From Massilia phosphatilytica (GTDB lineage: Bacteria; Pseudomonadota; Gammaproteobacteria; Burkholderiales; Burkholderiaceae_D), in assembly GCF_002968015.1 (NCBI RefSeq), contig NZ_PUIP01000007.1:265439-329438 (forward strand): 64,000 bases of DNA, given 5' to 3'. The notes under the pieces are model-generated. The model was not told the DNA's origin, made no database searches, and saw only the letters and a list, made by a program, of their open reading frames with translations. A program made the position numbers and the translations under genes. Shown one piece after another: positions 53,211 to 62,865 of the stretch. Within the stretch, counting starts at the first letter, position 1; each line of letters starts with the position of its first letter.

Positions 53211-53776
53211 GGCGCCGCTCCCGCCAGCGGCATCAGCAGCTTCGGTGCGCCGGTTTCGCTGTCGCCTTGCGCACGCCAGCCGAGCTTGACGACGAGGGGC
53301 GCGCCGTCTTCCACGTCGCAGGTCCAGGGCAGCACGCCGGTCGCGTCAGGTTCACCGGCATCGCGGCACACGCGGATGCGTCCACCGGGAAAGCCAGCCG
53401 AGACGGCGTCGAGCACTTCGAACACATCGAAGCGCGCCAGTGCCTCCGCGTCGCAGTTCGTGTCCGCATAGCACAGGGCGGGCGCAGTCGGTGCGCCGCT
53501 GCCGGCGTCGTAATCGAGGTGGAGATAGGGATTGTCGGGCTGCGCCAGCGCACGGGGATTGGCGCGCATGCGCTCGGCCAGCGAGCGCGCCAGGCGGGTC
53601 CCGTCGGAGAGGCGTGCGGCGTCGCGTGCGGCGCGCACGGCCAGCGTCTGCAGCGCGGCCGCGCCGGCGATGCCGAGCGCGACGACGAACAGGGCAACGA
53701 GCACCTCGACCAGCGTAAAGCCTGAGTGGGCAAACCCGGCATGCACGCGCAATGGCGAACCCGACAGCGACCGCAT
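53207..53776 (-). CDS. pilV: PilV-type minor pilin
   Basis: A 189-residue protein with a longer basic leader and the processing site HSG-FTLVEVLVALFVVALGI. The PilV pattern AGAAALQTLAVRAARDAARL and RTRLARSLAERM-like region (RLARSLAERMRANPRAL) is clear. First gene of the minor pilin operon. A stretch of about 115 bases separates it from nrdR upstream and should hold the operon promoter, although none was identified by eye. Confidence 0.9.
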   Translation of the reverse strand: MRSLSGSPLRVHAGFAHSGFTLVEVLVALFVVALGIAGAAALQTLAVRAARDAARLSDGTRLARSLAERMRANPRALAQPDNPYLHLDYDAGSGAPTAPALCYADTNCDAEALARFDVFEVLDAVSAGFPGGRIRVCRDAGEPDATGVLPWTCDVEDGAPLVVKLGWRAQGDSETGAPKLLMPLAGAAP

Positions 53777-53890
53777 CGACGACCTCCAGCGTTTCGTTTG
53801 AAAGAGCTGAAAAGGTAACAGTCGAGCTCTGGCGAGCCGTGTGGCGACTCAACCATGCGGATGGAACTAAATTTGAAAGATACGGACGCG

Positions 53891-54349
53891 CTATTTGCGC
53901 GGCTGGCCCACTTCGGCGATGGCTTCCTGGAACTCGGCCAGGTCTTCGAAGTTCTTGTAGACCGAGGCGAAGCGAATGTAGGCGATCTTGTCCAGGCGCT
54001 TGAGTTCCTGCATCACCAGTTCGCCGACGTACCCGGTGTCGACTTCGCGCCGGCCGCTGGTGAGGAGTTTTTCTTCGATCGACGCGACGGCGCGGTCGAT
54101 GGCTTCGGCCGCCACGGGACGCTTGCGCAGCGCGAGCATCAAGCTGCCGCGCAGCTTGGAGGATTCGTATTCGGTGCGGCTGCCGTTCTTCTTGACGATG
54201 AACGGCATCGAGAGTTCGATCCGTTCGTACGTGGTGAAACGCTTGTCGCACGCGACGCAACGGCGCCGGCGCCGGATGGCGTCGCCCTCCTCGGATACGC
54301 GGGTATCGAGGACCTGGGTGTCTTCATGCTGACAGAACGGACATTTCAT
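53891..54349 (-). CDS. nrdR: Transcriptional repressor NrdR
   Basis: A 152-residue repressor of ribonucleotide reductase genes. The N-terminal zinc ribbon is [17 protein letters not shown] with [13 protein letters not shown]. The ATP-cone follows ([20 protein letters not shown]). The length is standard. It lies 39 bases downstream of glyA on the same strand, a conserved pairing in betaproteobacteria. Confidence 0.97.
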   Translation of the reverse strand: MKCPFCQHEDTQVLDTRVSEEGDAIRRRRRCVACDKRFTTYERIELSMPFIVKKNGSRTEYESSKLRGSLMLALRKRPVAAEAIDRAVASIEEKLLTSGRREVDTGYVGELVMQELKRLDKIAYIRFASVYKNFEDLAEFQEAIAEVGQPRK

Positions 54350-54388
54350 GGGGCTCGCAGGGGGCGCCAGGGCGCCCCCACTATCGCA

Positions 54389-55636
<1,248 letters not shown>

Positions 55637-55769
55637 GAAAAAACTCCAATCGATAAGAGAACCAGGCAACGGTCAGCGCTGAACAGGCGGGAGCCGGAAG
55701 ACATGCGGGGCAGCCGCGATACCAACGCGTACCAGTCGGTGGCTGCCCAGGCGAACGGCAAGTTTGAAA

Positions 55770-55867
55770 TCTCACGTTCCCCGGTGGGTGCCCACCTTCG
55801 CCACGCGCCGGCAGGCCGATCGCTCCTGATCGGACGGCAGCGCACGGTTTTCGCCAGTCACGTGAGA
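55770..55867 (-). promoter_or_regulatory. ZTP/ZMP riboswitch (pfl motif) controlling glyA
   Basis: On the minus strand TCTCACGT (55860-55867) pairs with ACGTGAGA (55770-55777) to close the aptamer. Inside are the two conserved blocks CGTGACTGGCG and CCACCGGGGAACGTG, the signature of the pfl motif, with GGTGGGCACCCACC forming the second stem. ZTP or ZMP binding signals lack of 10-formyl-tetrahydrofolate and turns on glyA. Between aptamer and gene, GGGCAGCC and GGCTGCCC can form a long hairpin that may be the expression platform. Confidence 0.88.
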
Positions 55868-55884
55868 TGTAAATGGAACTCCGG

Positions 55885-55914
55885 ATTGTACGGGATTGTG
55901 CGGTCGGCAGGCAA
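55885..55914 (-). promoter_or_regulatory. Promoter of the riboswitch-glyA transcript
   Basis: On the minus strand TTGCCT (55909-55914) and TACAAT (55885-55890) lie 18 bases apart. The predicted start falls about ten bases before the riboswitch aptamer. Confidence 0.65.
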
Positions 55915-56012
55915 GGAAACCGATGCCGACCTGGCAACCCGGACCCTGGCGCTGTCCTGAATGGTCATTTCAGCTACAATCTCACGGTTACAACCTGCCA
56001 GGCAAAACCAAA

Positions 56013-56762
56013 ATGATCGTTTTCATCACCGGCGCATCGGCCGGATTCGGCGCCGCCATGGCGCGCACTTTCGTCAAGAACGGCCACCAGGTAGTGCTGG
56101 CGGCGCGCCGCAAGGACCGTCTGGATGCGTTGGCCAGGGAACTGGGCGAGTCAGCCCTGCCGGTCACGATGGACGTCACCGACAAGAATTCGATCGAGGA
56201 AGCGCTGTCGATGCTGCCGCAATCCTGGCGCCAGATCGACGTGCTGATCAACAATGCCGGCCTGGCCCTGAACACGAAACCGGCATACGACGTGCCGCTG
56301 GAAGACTGGGAAACGATGATCGCCACGAACATCAAGGGTCTCGTCACGATGACGCACGCCCTGCTGCCCGCGATGGTCGAACGCGGCAGCGGCCTGGTCA
56401 TCAACATCGGTTCCGTGGCCGGACGCACCCCGTACCCGGGCGGGAACGTGTACGGCGCCACCAAGGCATTCGTCGAACAGTTCACCTTGAATCTGCGCGC
56501 CGACCTCGTCGGCACCGGCGTGCGTGCGACGAACATCGCGCCGGGCCTGTGCGGCGGCACCGAATTCTCGAACGTGCGCCTGCGCGACGACGCGGCCGCC
56601 GCCAAGGTCTATGAAGGCACGCAGCCGCTGACGGCCGAAGACATCGCCGAGACCGCCTACTGGGTTGCCTCCCTGCCGCCGCACGTCAACATCAACCAGA
56701 TCGAGATGATGCCGACCTGCCAGGGCTACGGCCCGCTCAACATCAAGCGCAACCTGGGCTGA
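56013..56762 (+). CDS. ydfG: NADP-dependent short-chain dehydrogenase YdfG-like
   Basis: A 249-residue SDR enzyme from the ATG at 56013 (MIVFITGASAGFGAAMARTF). It has the nucleotide loop TGASAGFG, NNAGLAL, catalytic Ser in NIGSVAGR and the YxxxK motif YGATK. The C-terminal part VNINQIEMMPTCQ and PLNIKRN is typical of YdfG, which oxidises L-allo-threonine, serine and 3-hydroxy acids and reduces malonic semialdehyde. It is divergent from glyA and the riboswitch promoter. Confidence 0.92.
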   Translation: MIVFITGASAGFGAAMARTFVKNGHQVVLAARRKDRLDALARELGESALPVTMDVTDKNSIEEALSMLPQSWRQIDVLINNAGLALNTKPAYDVPLEDWETMIATNIKGLVTMTHALLPAMVERGSGLVINIGSVAGRTPYPGGNVYGATKAFVEQFTLNLRADLVGTGVRATNIAPGLCGGTEFSNVRLRDDAAAAKVYEGTQPLTAEDIAETAYWVASLPPHVNINQIEMMPTCQGYGPLNIKRNLG

Positions 56763-56999
56763 TTTTTCTTCAAGCACGAAAATCGGCCGAGCGGCGAACG
56801 AATTGTTTTCGCTTTGTAACAGCGGCGCCGTCGAAAATGAAAAAGTGCTACAGTTGCTGGCTTGGCATGGGCTGAGAGAATTCTCACGCCCAGTTTCGAC
56901 GACGCAGCCACCGGGCCGTCCGCCACCCCTACCTCTGTATATGTACCCTGGCGCACATATGGCGGGTAAAGTGGCGTAAAATGTTTCCCATTTTCATTT

Positions 57000-57416
57000 A
57001 TGGCAGCTGAAATGCCTTCAGTTTTCACCTGGACAGTTCGCGTCTATTACGAGGATACGGACGCCGGCGGCATCGTGTACTACGCCAATTACCTGAAGTT
57101 CTTCGAACGTGCGCGCACCGAATGGCTGCGCTCGCTCGGCATCGATCAGCAAACCCTGCGCGACCAGGACGGCGCGCTGTTCGTCGTGCGCAATGCCAGC
57201 GTTGACTATGTTGCGTCCGCGCGCCTGGACGATGAAGTAAAACTGACCCTGAACGTGGAAAAGCTCGGTCGCGCCTCCGTCCAGTTCGCCCAGCAGGCCT
57301 GGCGCGGCGACACGCTGCTCTCGAGCGCCGACGTAAAAGTCGGCTGCATCGATGCCGTCACGATGCGTCCTCGTTCCCTTCCAGACCTCGCCGCTGCTAA
57401 AATGCGTGCCGCCTGA
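57000..57416 (+). CDS. ybgC: Acyl-CoA thioesterase YbgC, first gene of the Tol-Pal operon
   Basis: A 138-residue hot-dog-fold thioesterase. The active site is RVYYEDTDAGGIVYYANYLK with the conserved Asp, followed by FFERARTEWLRSLGI. YbgC is encoded at the head of tol-pal operons and hydrolyses acyl-CoA or acyl-ACP. Either the ATG at 57000 or the one at 57012 could be used, since neither has a clear ribosome-binding site. A 237-base gap upstream should contain the operon promoter; the TAAAAT near 56980 is a possible -10 box. Confidence 0.93.
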   Translation: MAAEMPSVFTWTVRVYYEDTDAGGIVYYANYLKFFERARTEWLRSLGIDQQTLRDQDGALFVVRNASVDYVASARLDDEVKLTLNVEKLGRASVQFAQQAWRGDTLLSSADVKVGCIDAVTMRPRSLPDLAAAKMRAA

Positions 57417-57443
57417 TAATTCATTTGACCAAATATATATCCA

Positions 57444-58127
57444 ATGAACGCAGTCCAAGACCTCTCATTCATTGAACTGATCCGCCATGCCCACGTGCTG
57501 GTGCAGTTGCTGATGGCCCTGCTGTTCGCGATTTCGCTCATGAGCTGGACTTATATTTTCCGCAAACTGTTCGCGATCCGCGCGGCGCGTCGCCAGACGG
57601 AACAGTTCGAACGCAGCTTCTGGGCCGGCGGCAACCTGCACACCTTGCACCAGAGCGCCAGCAGCCAGCGCGACCAGAGCGGTCCACTGGCCCGCATCTT
57701 CGAAGCGGGCATGGGCGAGTTCATCAAAGGCAAGCAGGCATCGCGCGACGCGCTCGACATGGGCGCCGTGCTGGATGGCGCCCGCCGCGCGATGCGCGCC
57801 GCCTTCCACCGCGAACTGGACCAGATGGACACTCACCTGAACTTCCTGGCGTCCGTCGGCTCCGTCTCGCCGTATATCGGCCTGCTGGGTACCGTGTGGG
57901 GCATCATGAACGCGTTCCGCGGCCTGGCGAACGTGCAGCAAGCCACGCTGGCCACCGTCGCGCCCGGCATCGCCGAAGCGCTGATCGCCACCGCCATCGG
58001 CCTGTTCGCCGCCATTCCTGCCGTCGTGGCGTACAACCGCTTCACCCACGACATCGACCGCCTCGCGATCCGCTTCGAAAGCTTCGTCGAGGAATTCTCG
58101 AACATCCTGCAGCGCCAGTCGCGCTGA
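57444..58127 (+). CDS. tolQ: Tol-Pal system protein TolQ
   Basis: A 227-residue inner-membrane protein with three membrane helices: residues about 15-38 (LVQLLMALLFAISLMSWTYI), 135-158 (PYIGLLGTVWGIMNAFRGLA) and 170-195 (ALIATAIGLFAAIPAVVAYN). It is the MotA/ExbB-like stator subunit that with TolR uses the proton motive force to energise TolA. The length is standard. Confidence 0.97.
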   Translation: MNAVQDLSFIELIRHAHVLVQLLMALLFAISLMSWTYIFRKLFAIRAARRQTEQFERSFWAGGNLHTLHQSASSQRDQSGPLARIFEAGMGEFIKGKQASRDALDMGAVLDGARRAMRAAFHRELDQMDTHLNFLASVGSVSPYIGLLGTVWGIMNAFRGLANVQQATLATVAPGIAEALIATAIGLFAAIPAVVAYNRFTHDIDRLAIRFESFVEEFSNILQRQSR

Positions 58128-58148
58128 TCGCCGTCACGAGGAACCGAC

Positions 58149-58577
58149 ATGGCCTTCAACAGCAGCCTGCGGGGCAGCCGTCGCAAGCTCAAGTCCGAGA
58201 TCAACGTCGTGCCGTACATCGACGTGATGCTGGTGCTGCTCATCATCTTCATGGCGGTGCCGCCGACGCAGAACCCCAGCGAGATCAAGCTGCCCAGCGC
58301 CGAGCGCTCGACGCAGCCGCCGGACGACTACATCCAGATCGCGATCAGGGAGAATGCCCAGCTGCAGATCGGCATCACGGGCAAGAATCCGCAGCCGCTG
58401 GAAGACGTGGCCAGCCGTTCGACGCTCGTCACGCGCCTGCGCGACCTCCACGCCGAGCATCCGGATTATCCGGTCTTGATTGCTGGCGACCGCGACAGCA
58501 AATACGATGACGTCATCCAGCTGATTTCGGAAGCCAAGAAGATGGGTATCAACCGCGTCGGCCTGGCCACGAAGTGA
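58149..58577 (+). CDS. tolR: Tol-Pal system protein TolR
   Basis: A 142-residue ExbD-like protein with one membrane helix carrying the essential Asp (VVPYIDVMLVLLIIFM), a periplasmic domain and the end KMGINRVGLATK. It partners TolQ in the proton channel. The gene is 21 bases after tolQ and ten bases before tolA. Confidence 0.97.
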   Translation: MAFNSSLRGSRRKLKSEINVVPYIDVMLVLLIIFMAVPPTQNPSEIKLPSAERSTQPPDDYIQIAIRENAQLQIGITGKNPQPLEDVASRSTLVTRLRDLHAEHPDYPVLIAGDRDSKYDDVIQLISEAKKMGINRVGLATK

Positions 58578-58587
58578 AGACGAACTG

Positions 58588-59577
58588 ATGTCAGCAACGA
58601 AGCAGAACAACATCGGCAACAGCAACGGCGCGCCTTATCACGTGCCGCCTGAACCGAACCGCTGGCCGGCCATCGGCCTGGCGGTGGGCGTGCACGCCAT
58701 GTTGCTGGCGTTCCTGTGGATCGGCGTGAGCTGGCAGAACAATGCGCCTGTTGCCGTCGAGGCGGAGATCTGGGACGTGACGACGCAGACCGCCGCGCCA
58801 CCGCCCGCCCCTGCCCCTGCCCCGGCGCCCGAGGCGGAACCCGAACCCGAGACCCCGCCGCCGCGACCCGCGCCGAAAGCCGTGGAGCCGCCGCCCGTCG
58901 TCGAGAAACCGCAGCCGAAGCAACCCGACATCGCCCTCGAACGCGAGAAAAAGCGCAAGGAAGAACTGAAGCGCAAGCAGATCGAGGAAGAGCGCGAGCG
59001 CGAAGTCGCGGAGCAGAAGCGCGCCGAGGAAAAGAAAGCGAAGGCGCTGGCCGAGAAGAAGGAACGCGAACTCGAAGAGAAGAAGGCCAAGGCCGACGCT
59101 GAAAAGAAAGAAGCCGAGAAGAAGAAAAAAGAAGAAGCGGAAAAGAAAAAGAAAGAGGAAGCCGACAAGAAGAAAAAGGCCGCCGAAGAACAGAAGAAAC
59201 TGGACGCCGCGCGCGCCGAGGAAATGCGCCGCATCACGGGCGCGGCCGGCAATCAGACCAGCACCGGCACGGCCCAGAAATCGACGGCGCCACGTAGCGA
59301 CCCTGGTTATTCTGCGGCCATCACGGCCAAGGTAAAAGGTAATACGTCGTACGCGGGCAGCCTGGATGAACCGGGCAATCCGACGGCCTCGTTCCGTGTC
59401 GAGCAGTTGCCGACCGGCGAGATCATTTCGGTCAAAATGATCAAGAGCAGTGGCGTGCCGGCGTTCGACGAAGCCGTCGAAAAAGGCATCGCCAAATCGT
59501 CCCCACTGCCCAAGAAGAAAGATGGTACGGTAGAGCGATCCCTCGTGATCAATTTCCACATGAAGGATATGCAGTGA
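58588..59577 (+). CDS. tolA: Tol-Pal system protein TolA
   Basis: A 329-residue protein: N-terminal membrane helix (about 22-42, AIGLAVGVHAMLLAFLWIGV), a Pro-rich segment (residues 65-110), a long charged helical domain of Lys/Glu/Ala repeats (about 115-215), and the C-terminal TonB/TolA domain (about 235-329, SFRVEQLPTGEIISVKMIKS). It spans the periplasm from TolQR to Pal and TolB. The repeat-rich domain varies in length between species and needs no special explanation. Confidence 0.95.
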   Translation: MSATKQNNIGNSNGAPYHVPPEPNRWPAIGLAVGVHAMLLAFLWIGVSWQNNAPVAVEAEIWDVTTQTAAPPPAPAPAPAPEAEPEPETPPPRPAPKAVEPPPVVEKPQPKQPDIALEREKKRKEELKRKQIEEEREREVAEQKRAEEKKAKALAEKKERELEEKKAKADAEKKEAEKKKKEEAEKKKKEEADKKKKAAEEQKKLDAARAEEMRRITGAAGNQTSTGTAQKSTAPRSDPGYSAAITAKVKGNTSYAGSLDEPGNPTASFRVEQLPTGEIISVKMIKSSGVPAFDEAVEKGIAKSSPLPKKKDGTVERSLVINFHMKDMQ

Positions 59578-59611
59578 TCGCGTTCCGACCTTAACCATTG
59601 CTGAGAGAAAC

Positions 59612-60877
59612 ATGAAGAAAATACATACCCTGCTGTTTTCGGCCACCCTCCTGATGGGCGTGGCTGCACATGCCCAGCTGAAAGTCGAAATCGCCGGCGT
59701 GGGCAGCAACCAGATCCCGGTCGCGGTCGCGGCGTTCGCCGACGAGTCGGTGGCGCCCGACCAGGTGTCCGCGATCGTCCGCGCCGACCTCGAACGCAGC
59801 GGCGTGTTCAAGGTCATCGACGCACGCCAGGCCATTTCCGACACCGCCAACGTCGACCTGGCAGCCTTCAAGGCCAGCGGCGCCGATGCGCTCGTCGTCG
59901 GTTCCGTGCAGCGCCTCGCGGACGGCCGCTTCCAGGTGCGTTATAAACTGCTGGACACCGTCAAGCAGACGCAGTTGTCGCAACTGTCGGATGCGGTCAC
60001 CGCGCGCAATACGCGCCTGGAGGGCCACCGCATCGCCGACGACGTCTACGAAAAACTGACCGGCGTACGCGGCATCTTCTCGACCCGCATCACGTACGTG
60101 AAGCAGGACCCGGCCGCGCGCGACTACAAGCTCGTCGTGGCCGACGCGGACGGTGAAGGCGAGCAAGTCGCCGCGCACGGCCGCGAGCCGATCATCTCGC
60201 CGTCGTGGTCGCCGGACGGCACGAAGGTCGCGTACGTCTCGTTCGAACTGCGCAAGCCCGTGATCTACGTGCAGAACCTGGTGACGGGCCAGCGCACCGT
60301 GGTCGCCAACGAAAAGGGTAACAACTCCGCACCGGCCTGGTCGCCGGACGGCACGAAGCTGGCCCTCGCCCTGTCGAAGACCGGCAATACGCAAATCTGG
60401 GTCGTGAACGCCGACGGCAGCGGCCTGCGTCGCGTATCGAACAGCAACGGCATCGACACCGAGCCGCAGTTCTCGCACGACGGCCAATCGATTTATTTCA
60501 CCAGCGACCGCAGCGGCGGCCCGCAGATCTACAAGATGAGCGTGAACGGCGGGCAGGCAACCCGCGTCACGTTCAACGGCAACTACAATATCAGCCCTCG
60601 AGTATCCCCGGACGGCAAGACGCTGGCGTGGATTTCGCAACGCGATGGGGGTTTTTCTCTGTATGCGATGGACCTGGCTTCCGGTCAGGAACAACGCTTG
60701 GCCGATGGGGCCACCGAACCGAGTTTTTCGCCGAACGGCAAATACATCATGTATGCGACGAAGGGTGGCGGGCGTACTGCATTGGCCGTTGTGTCGGTCG
60801 ACGGACGCGTCAAGCAGCGCTTGAGCACCCAAGCGGGAAACATTCGGGAGCCCAGCTGGGGCCCGTTTATGAAGTAA
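59612..60877 (+). CDS. tolB: Tol-Pal system beta-propeller protein TolB
   Basis: A 421-residue periplasmic protein with a signal peptide (MKKIHTLLFSATLLMGVAAH, cleaved after AHA). The N-terminal alpha/beta domain has VSAIVRADLERSGVFKVID, followed by a six-bladed propeller with repeated SWSPDGTKVAYVS-like blades. It binds Pal through the propeller. Gene order and length are canonical. Confidence 0.97.
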   Translation: MKKIHTLLFSATLLMGVAAHAQLKVEIAGVGSNQIPVAVAAFADESVAPDQVSAIVRADLERSGVFKVIDARQAISDTANVDLAAFKASGADALVVGSVQRLADGRFQVRYKLLDTVKQTQLSQLSDAVTARNTRLEGHRIADDVYEKLTGVRGIFSTRITYVKQDPAARDYKLVVADADGEGEQVAAHGREPIISPSWSPDGTKVAYVSFELRKPVIYVQNLVTGQRTVVANEKGNNSAPAWSPDGTKLALALSKTGNTQIWVVNADGSGLRRVSNSNGIDTEPQFSHDGQSIYFTSDRSGGPQIYKMSVNGGQATRVTFNGNYNISPRVSPDGKTLAWISQRDGGFSLYAMDLASGQEQRLADGATEPSFSPNGKYIMYATKGGGRTALAVVSVDGRVKQRLSTQAGNIREPSWGPFMK

Positions 60878-60902
60878 AAACTTTTTGACCAGGAGAAAAA
60901 CC

Positions 60903-61430
60903 ATGCGTAATGTAAAAAGTGTAGCGTTCATCGTGGCTGCTGCCGCCCTGCTGTCGGCATGCTCGTCGACCAAGCTGCAGGAAGCCCCGAAAGTCGAAGA
61001 AAAGCCGGTCGCCCAGGCACCGACCCCGCCGGTCGACAACCGTGAAGTCCGTCCGGTTGAAACCCCGTCGGTCGATCCGCTGAACGACCCGAAAGGCGTG
61101 CTGGCAAACCGCAGCGTGTACTTCGACTTCGACAGCTACGTTGTCCGTGACGACGGCAAGCCGGTCGTCGAGAACCACTCGGCTTACCTGACCAAGAACA
61201 AGCAGCGCAAGATCCTGATCCAAGGCAACACCGACGAGCGCGGCGGCACCGAATACAACCTGGCCCTGGGCCAGAAGCGCGCCGAAGCCGTGCGCAAGTC
61301 GATGGCTGCCCTGGGCGTGTCGGATGGCCAGATGGAAGCCGTCTCGCTGGGCAAGGAAAAGCCGAAGGCCGCCGGCCACGACGAAGCTGCCTGGGCTGAA
61401 AACCGCCGCGCAGACATCGTCTACCAATAA
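60903..61430 (+). CDS. pal: Peptidoglycan-associated lipoprotein Pal
   Basis: A 175-residue lipoprotein starting MRNVKSVAFIVAAAALLSAC (lipobox LSAC) at 60903, with AGGAG eight bases upstream. The OmpA-like domain is VYFDFDSYVVRDDGKPVVEN with GNTDERGGTEYNLALGQKRA. It anchors the outer membrane to peptidoglycan. A frame extending to 60885 would spoil the signal peptide. Confidence 0.97.
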   Translation: MRNVKSVAFIVAAAALLSACSSTKLQEAPKVEEKPVAQAPTPPVDNREVRPVETPSVDPLNDPKGVLANRSVYFDFDSYVVRDDGKPVVENHSAYLTKNKQRKILIQGNTDERGGTEYNLALGQKRAEAVRKSMAALGVSDGQMEAVSLGKEKPKAAGHDEAAWAENRRADIVYQ

Positions 61431-61472
61431 TCGGGACGCTGTCACGGCTGTCCAGGACAGTACATTGACAGC

Positions 61473-61506
61473 GGGGCGGGATGCGGTGCAGACTGCATCC
61501 CGCCCC
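61473..61506 (+). terminator. Strong hairpin between pal and cpoB
   Basis: GGGGCGGGATGC (61473-61484) pairs perfectly with GCATCCCGCCCC (61495-61506), loop ten bases, followed by GTTT. It may terminate part of the transcripts, making cpoB less expressed than pal, or protect the 3' end of the upstream message. Confidence 0.6.
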
Positions 61507-61532
61507 GTTTCCATTTGGATTTAGAAAGAGTC

Positions 61533-62297
61533 ATGATGATCAAACCGTTCCAGTTCCGTCTCGCCGCCGTCGCCTTTGCCCTGACCGCCTGGCTGCCCCT
61601 GCACGCGAACGCCGGCCTGCTCGACGACGACGAAGCCCGCAAGGCGATCCTCGACCTGCGCGCCAAGGTCGATGCACTGGCACGCGACATCAATACCCGC
61701 GTCGACACGAAGGCCGACAAATCGATCGGCGTCGACATGCTGAACCAGCACGAACAGACCATGCAGGAAATCTCGCGCCTGCGCGGCCAGGTGGAAGTCC
61801 TCGCCAACGAGATCGCCAACGTCCAGAAGAACCAGAAAGACCTGTACGCCGACCTCGACGCCCGCATCAAGAAACTCGAGCCGCGCCAGGAAACGATCGA
61901 CGGCCAGACGGCCGAAGTCCTGCCGAGCGAAAAGAAGACCTACGACACCGCGATGGAGCTGTTCAAGTCGGGCGACTACAAGGCCGCCGCCGGCGCCCTG
62001 CAGGAATTCGTGCGCCGTTTCCCCGACTCGGCCTATGCCGCCAACGCCCAGTACTGGCTCGGCAACGCCTATTACGCCCAGCGCGACTACAAGAACGCAA
62101 TCGCCGCCCAGGAAGCCGTCGTCGCCAACTACGGCACGAGCGCCAAGGCCCCGGACGCCATGCTCAACATCGCCTCCAGCTACACCGAATTGAAGGACAA
62201 GAAGAACGCCAAGAAGGCCCTGCAGCAGCTCGTGTCGAAGTTCCCGGACTCGGCAGCGGCACAGGCGGCCAAGGATCGTCTGGCGGCGCTGAAGTAG
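61533..62297 (+). CDS. cpoB: Cell division coordinator CpoB (YbgF)
   Basis: A 254-residue periplasmic protein from the ATG at 61533, with AAAGAG a few bases upstream. The signal peptide is FRLAAVAFALTAWLPLHANA. An N-terminal coiled coil (RKAILDLRAKVDALARDINT) is followed by TPR repeats (FKSGDYKAAAGALQEFVRRF, AQYWLGNAYYAQRDYKNAIA). CpoB links the Tol machine to peptidoglycan synthesis during division. Last gene of the operon, before tRNA-Lys. Confidence 0.94.
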   Translation: MMIKPFQFRLAAVAFALTAWLPLHANAGLLDDDEARKAILDLRAKVDALARDINTRVDTKADKSIGVDMLNQHEQTMQEISRLRGQVEVLANEIANVQKNQKDLYADLDARIKKLEPRQETIDGQTAEVLPSEKKTYDTAMELFKSGDYKAAAGALQEFVRRFPDSAYAANAQYWLGNAYYAQRDYKNAIAAQEAVVANYGTSAKAPDAMLNIASSYTELKDKKNAKKALQQLVSKFPDSAAAQAAKDRLAALK

Positions 62298-62343
62298 GCC
62301 GTTTGACACGACCGCGGTTACCCCCTATAATCTTGCTTCTTTC

Positions 62344-62419
62344 GGGTCGTTAGCTCAGTTGGTAGAGCAGCGGACTTTTAATCCGTTGGTCGCTGGTTCG
62401 AGCCCAGCACGGCCTACCA
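62344..62419 (+). tRNA. tRNA-Lys(TTT)
   Basis: A complete 76-nt cloverleaf beginning GGGTCGTTAGCTCAGTTGG, anticodon loop CTTTTAA with anticodon TTT, T arm GGTTCGAGCC and encoded CCA. The DNA downstream is suddenly AT-rich, which suggests this tRNA as an integration site, but no integrase is seen within the window. Confidence 0.96.
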
Positions 62420-62434
62420 GAATTCAGCAGTAAT

Positions 62435-62470
62435 AAAAAAGGCATCTCAAGCGATTGGGATGCCTTTTTT
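62435..62470. terminator. Bidirectional terminator after tRNA-Lys
   Basis: AAAAAAGGCATC (62435-62446) pairs perfectly with GATGCCTTTTTT (62459-62470). The A-run on one side and the T-run on the other allow termination in both directions. Confidence 0.88.
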
Positions 62471-62865
62471 GTTTCGCATTTCACTTCAAAGGTCCCTGTT
62501 CAGACGATTCTACGTCGGACCAACGTTCCTCCGCTCAGCGTTACGACTAGCGTCTTTTACTCCTCTTCTGTGGCCCGAAATCAGAGTTTGTAATCGGCGT
62601 TACCACTCCCATTGCCTCACCGTCGATCTCTCTATAGTTCAAAATCTCGGAGCCCGATTGGCCTTATCAACGAATGCCAGAAGCGCGAACAAACTAGCTT
62701 TATCACCAGAAAGCAGGATTGCTGCAGAAATCACATCACGGCGGCAAGAAGTTTCTATTTTATTGGACGGCGACTTCATTATCATTCTCGACTAATCGTA
62801 ATCGAGCCGCGATTAAATACAAGAACGTCATGCAATCAAAAAACTATTTCGAAAATCCAAATTGT
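62471..62865. other. AT-rich intergenic stretch, possible gene remnants
   Basis: About 395 bases without a convincing gene. A 46-codon leftward frame (62639-62779, starting MKSPSNKIETSCRRDV) is open but unsupported. Composition matches the Tle1-like fragment to the right, so this is probably the decayed edge of an acquired T6SS cargo locus. Confidence 0.4.
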
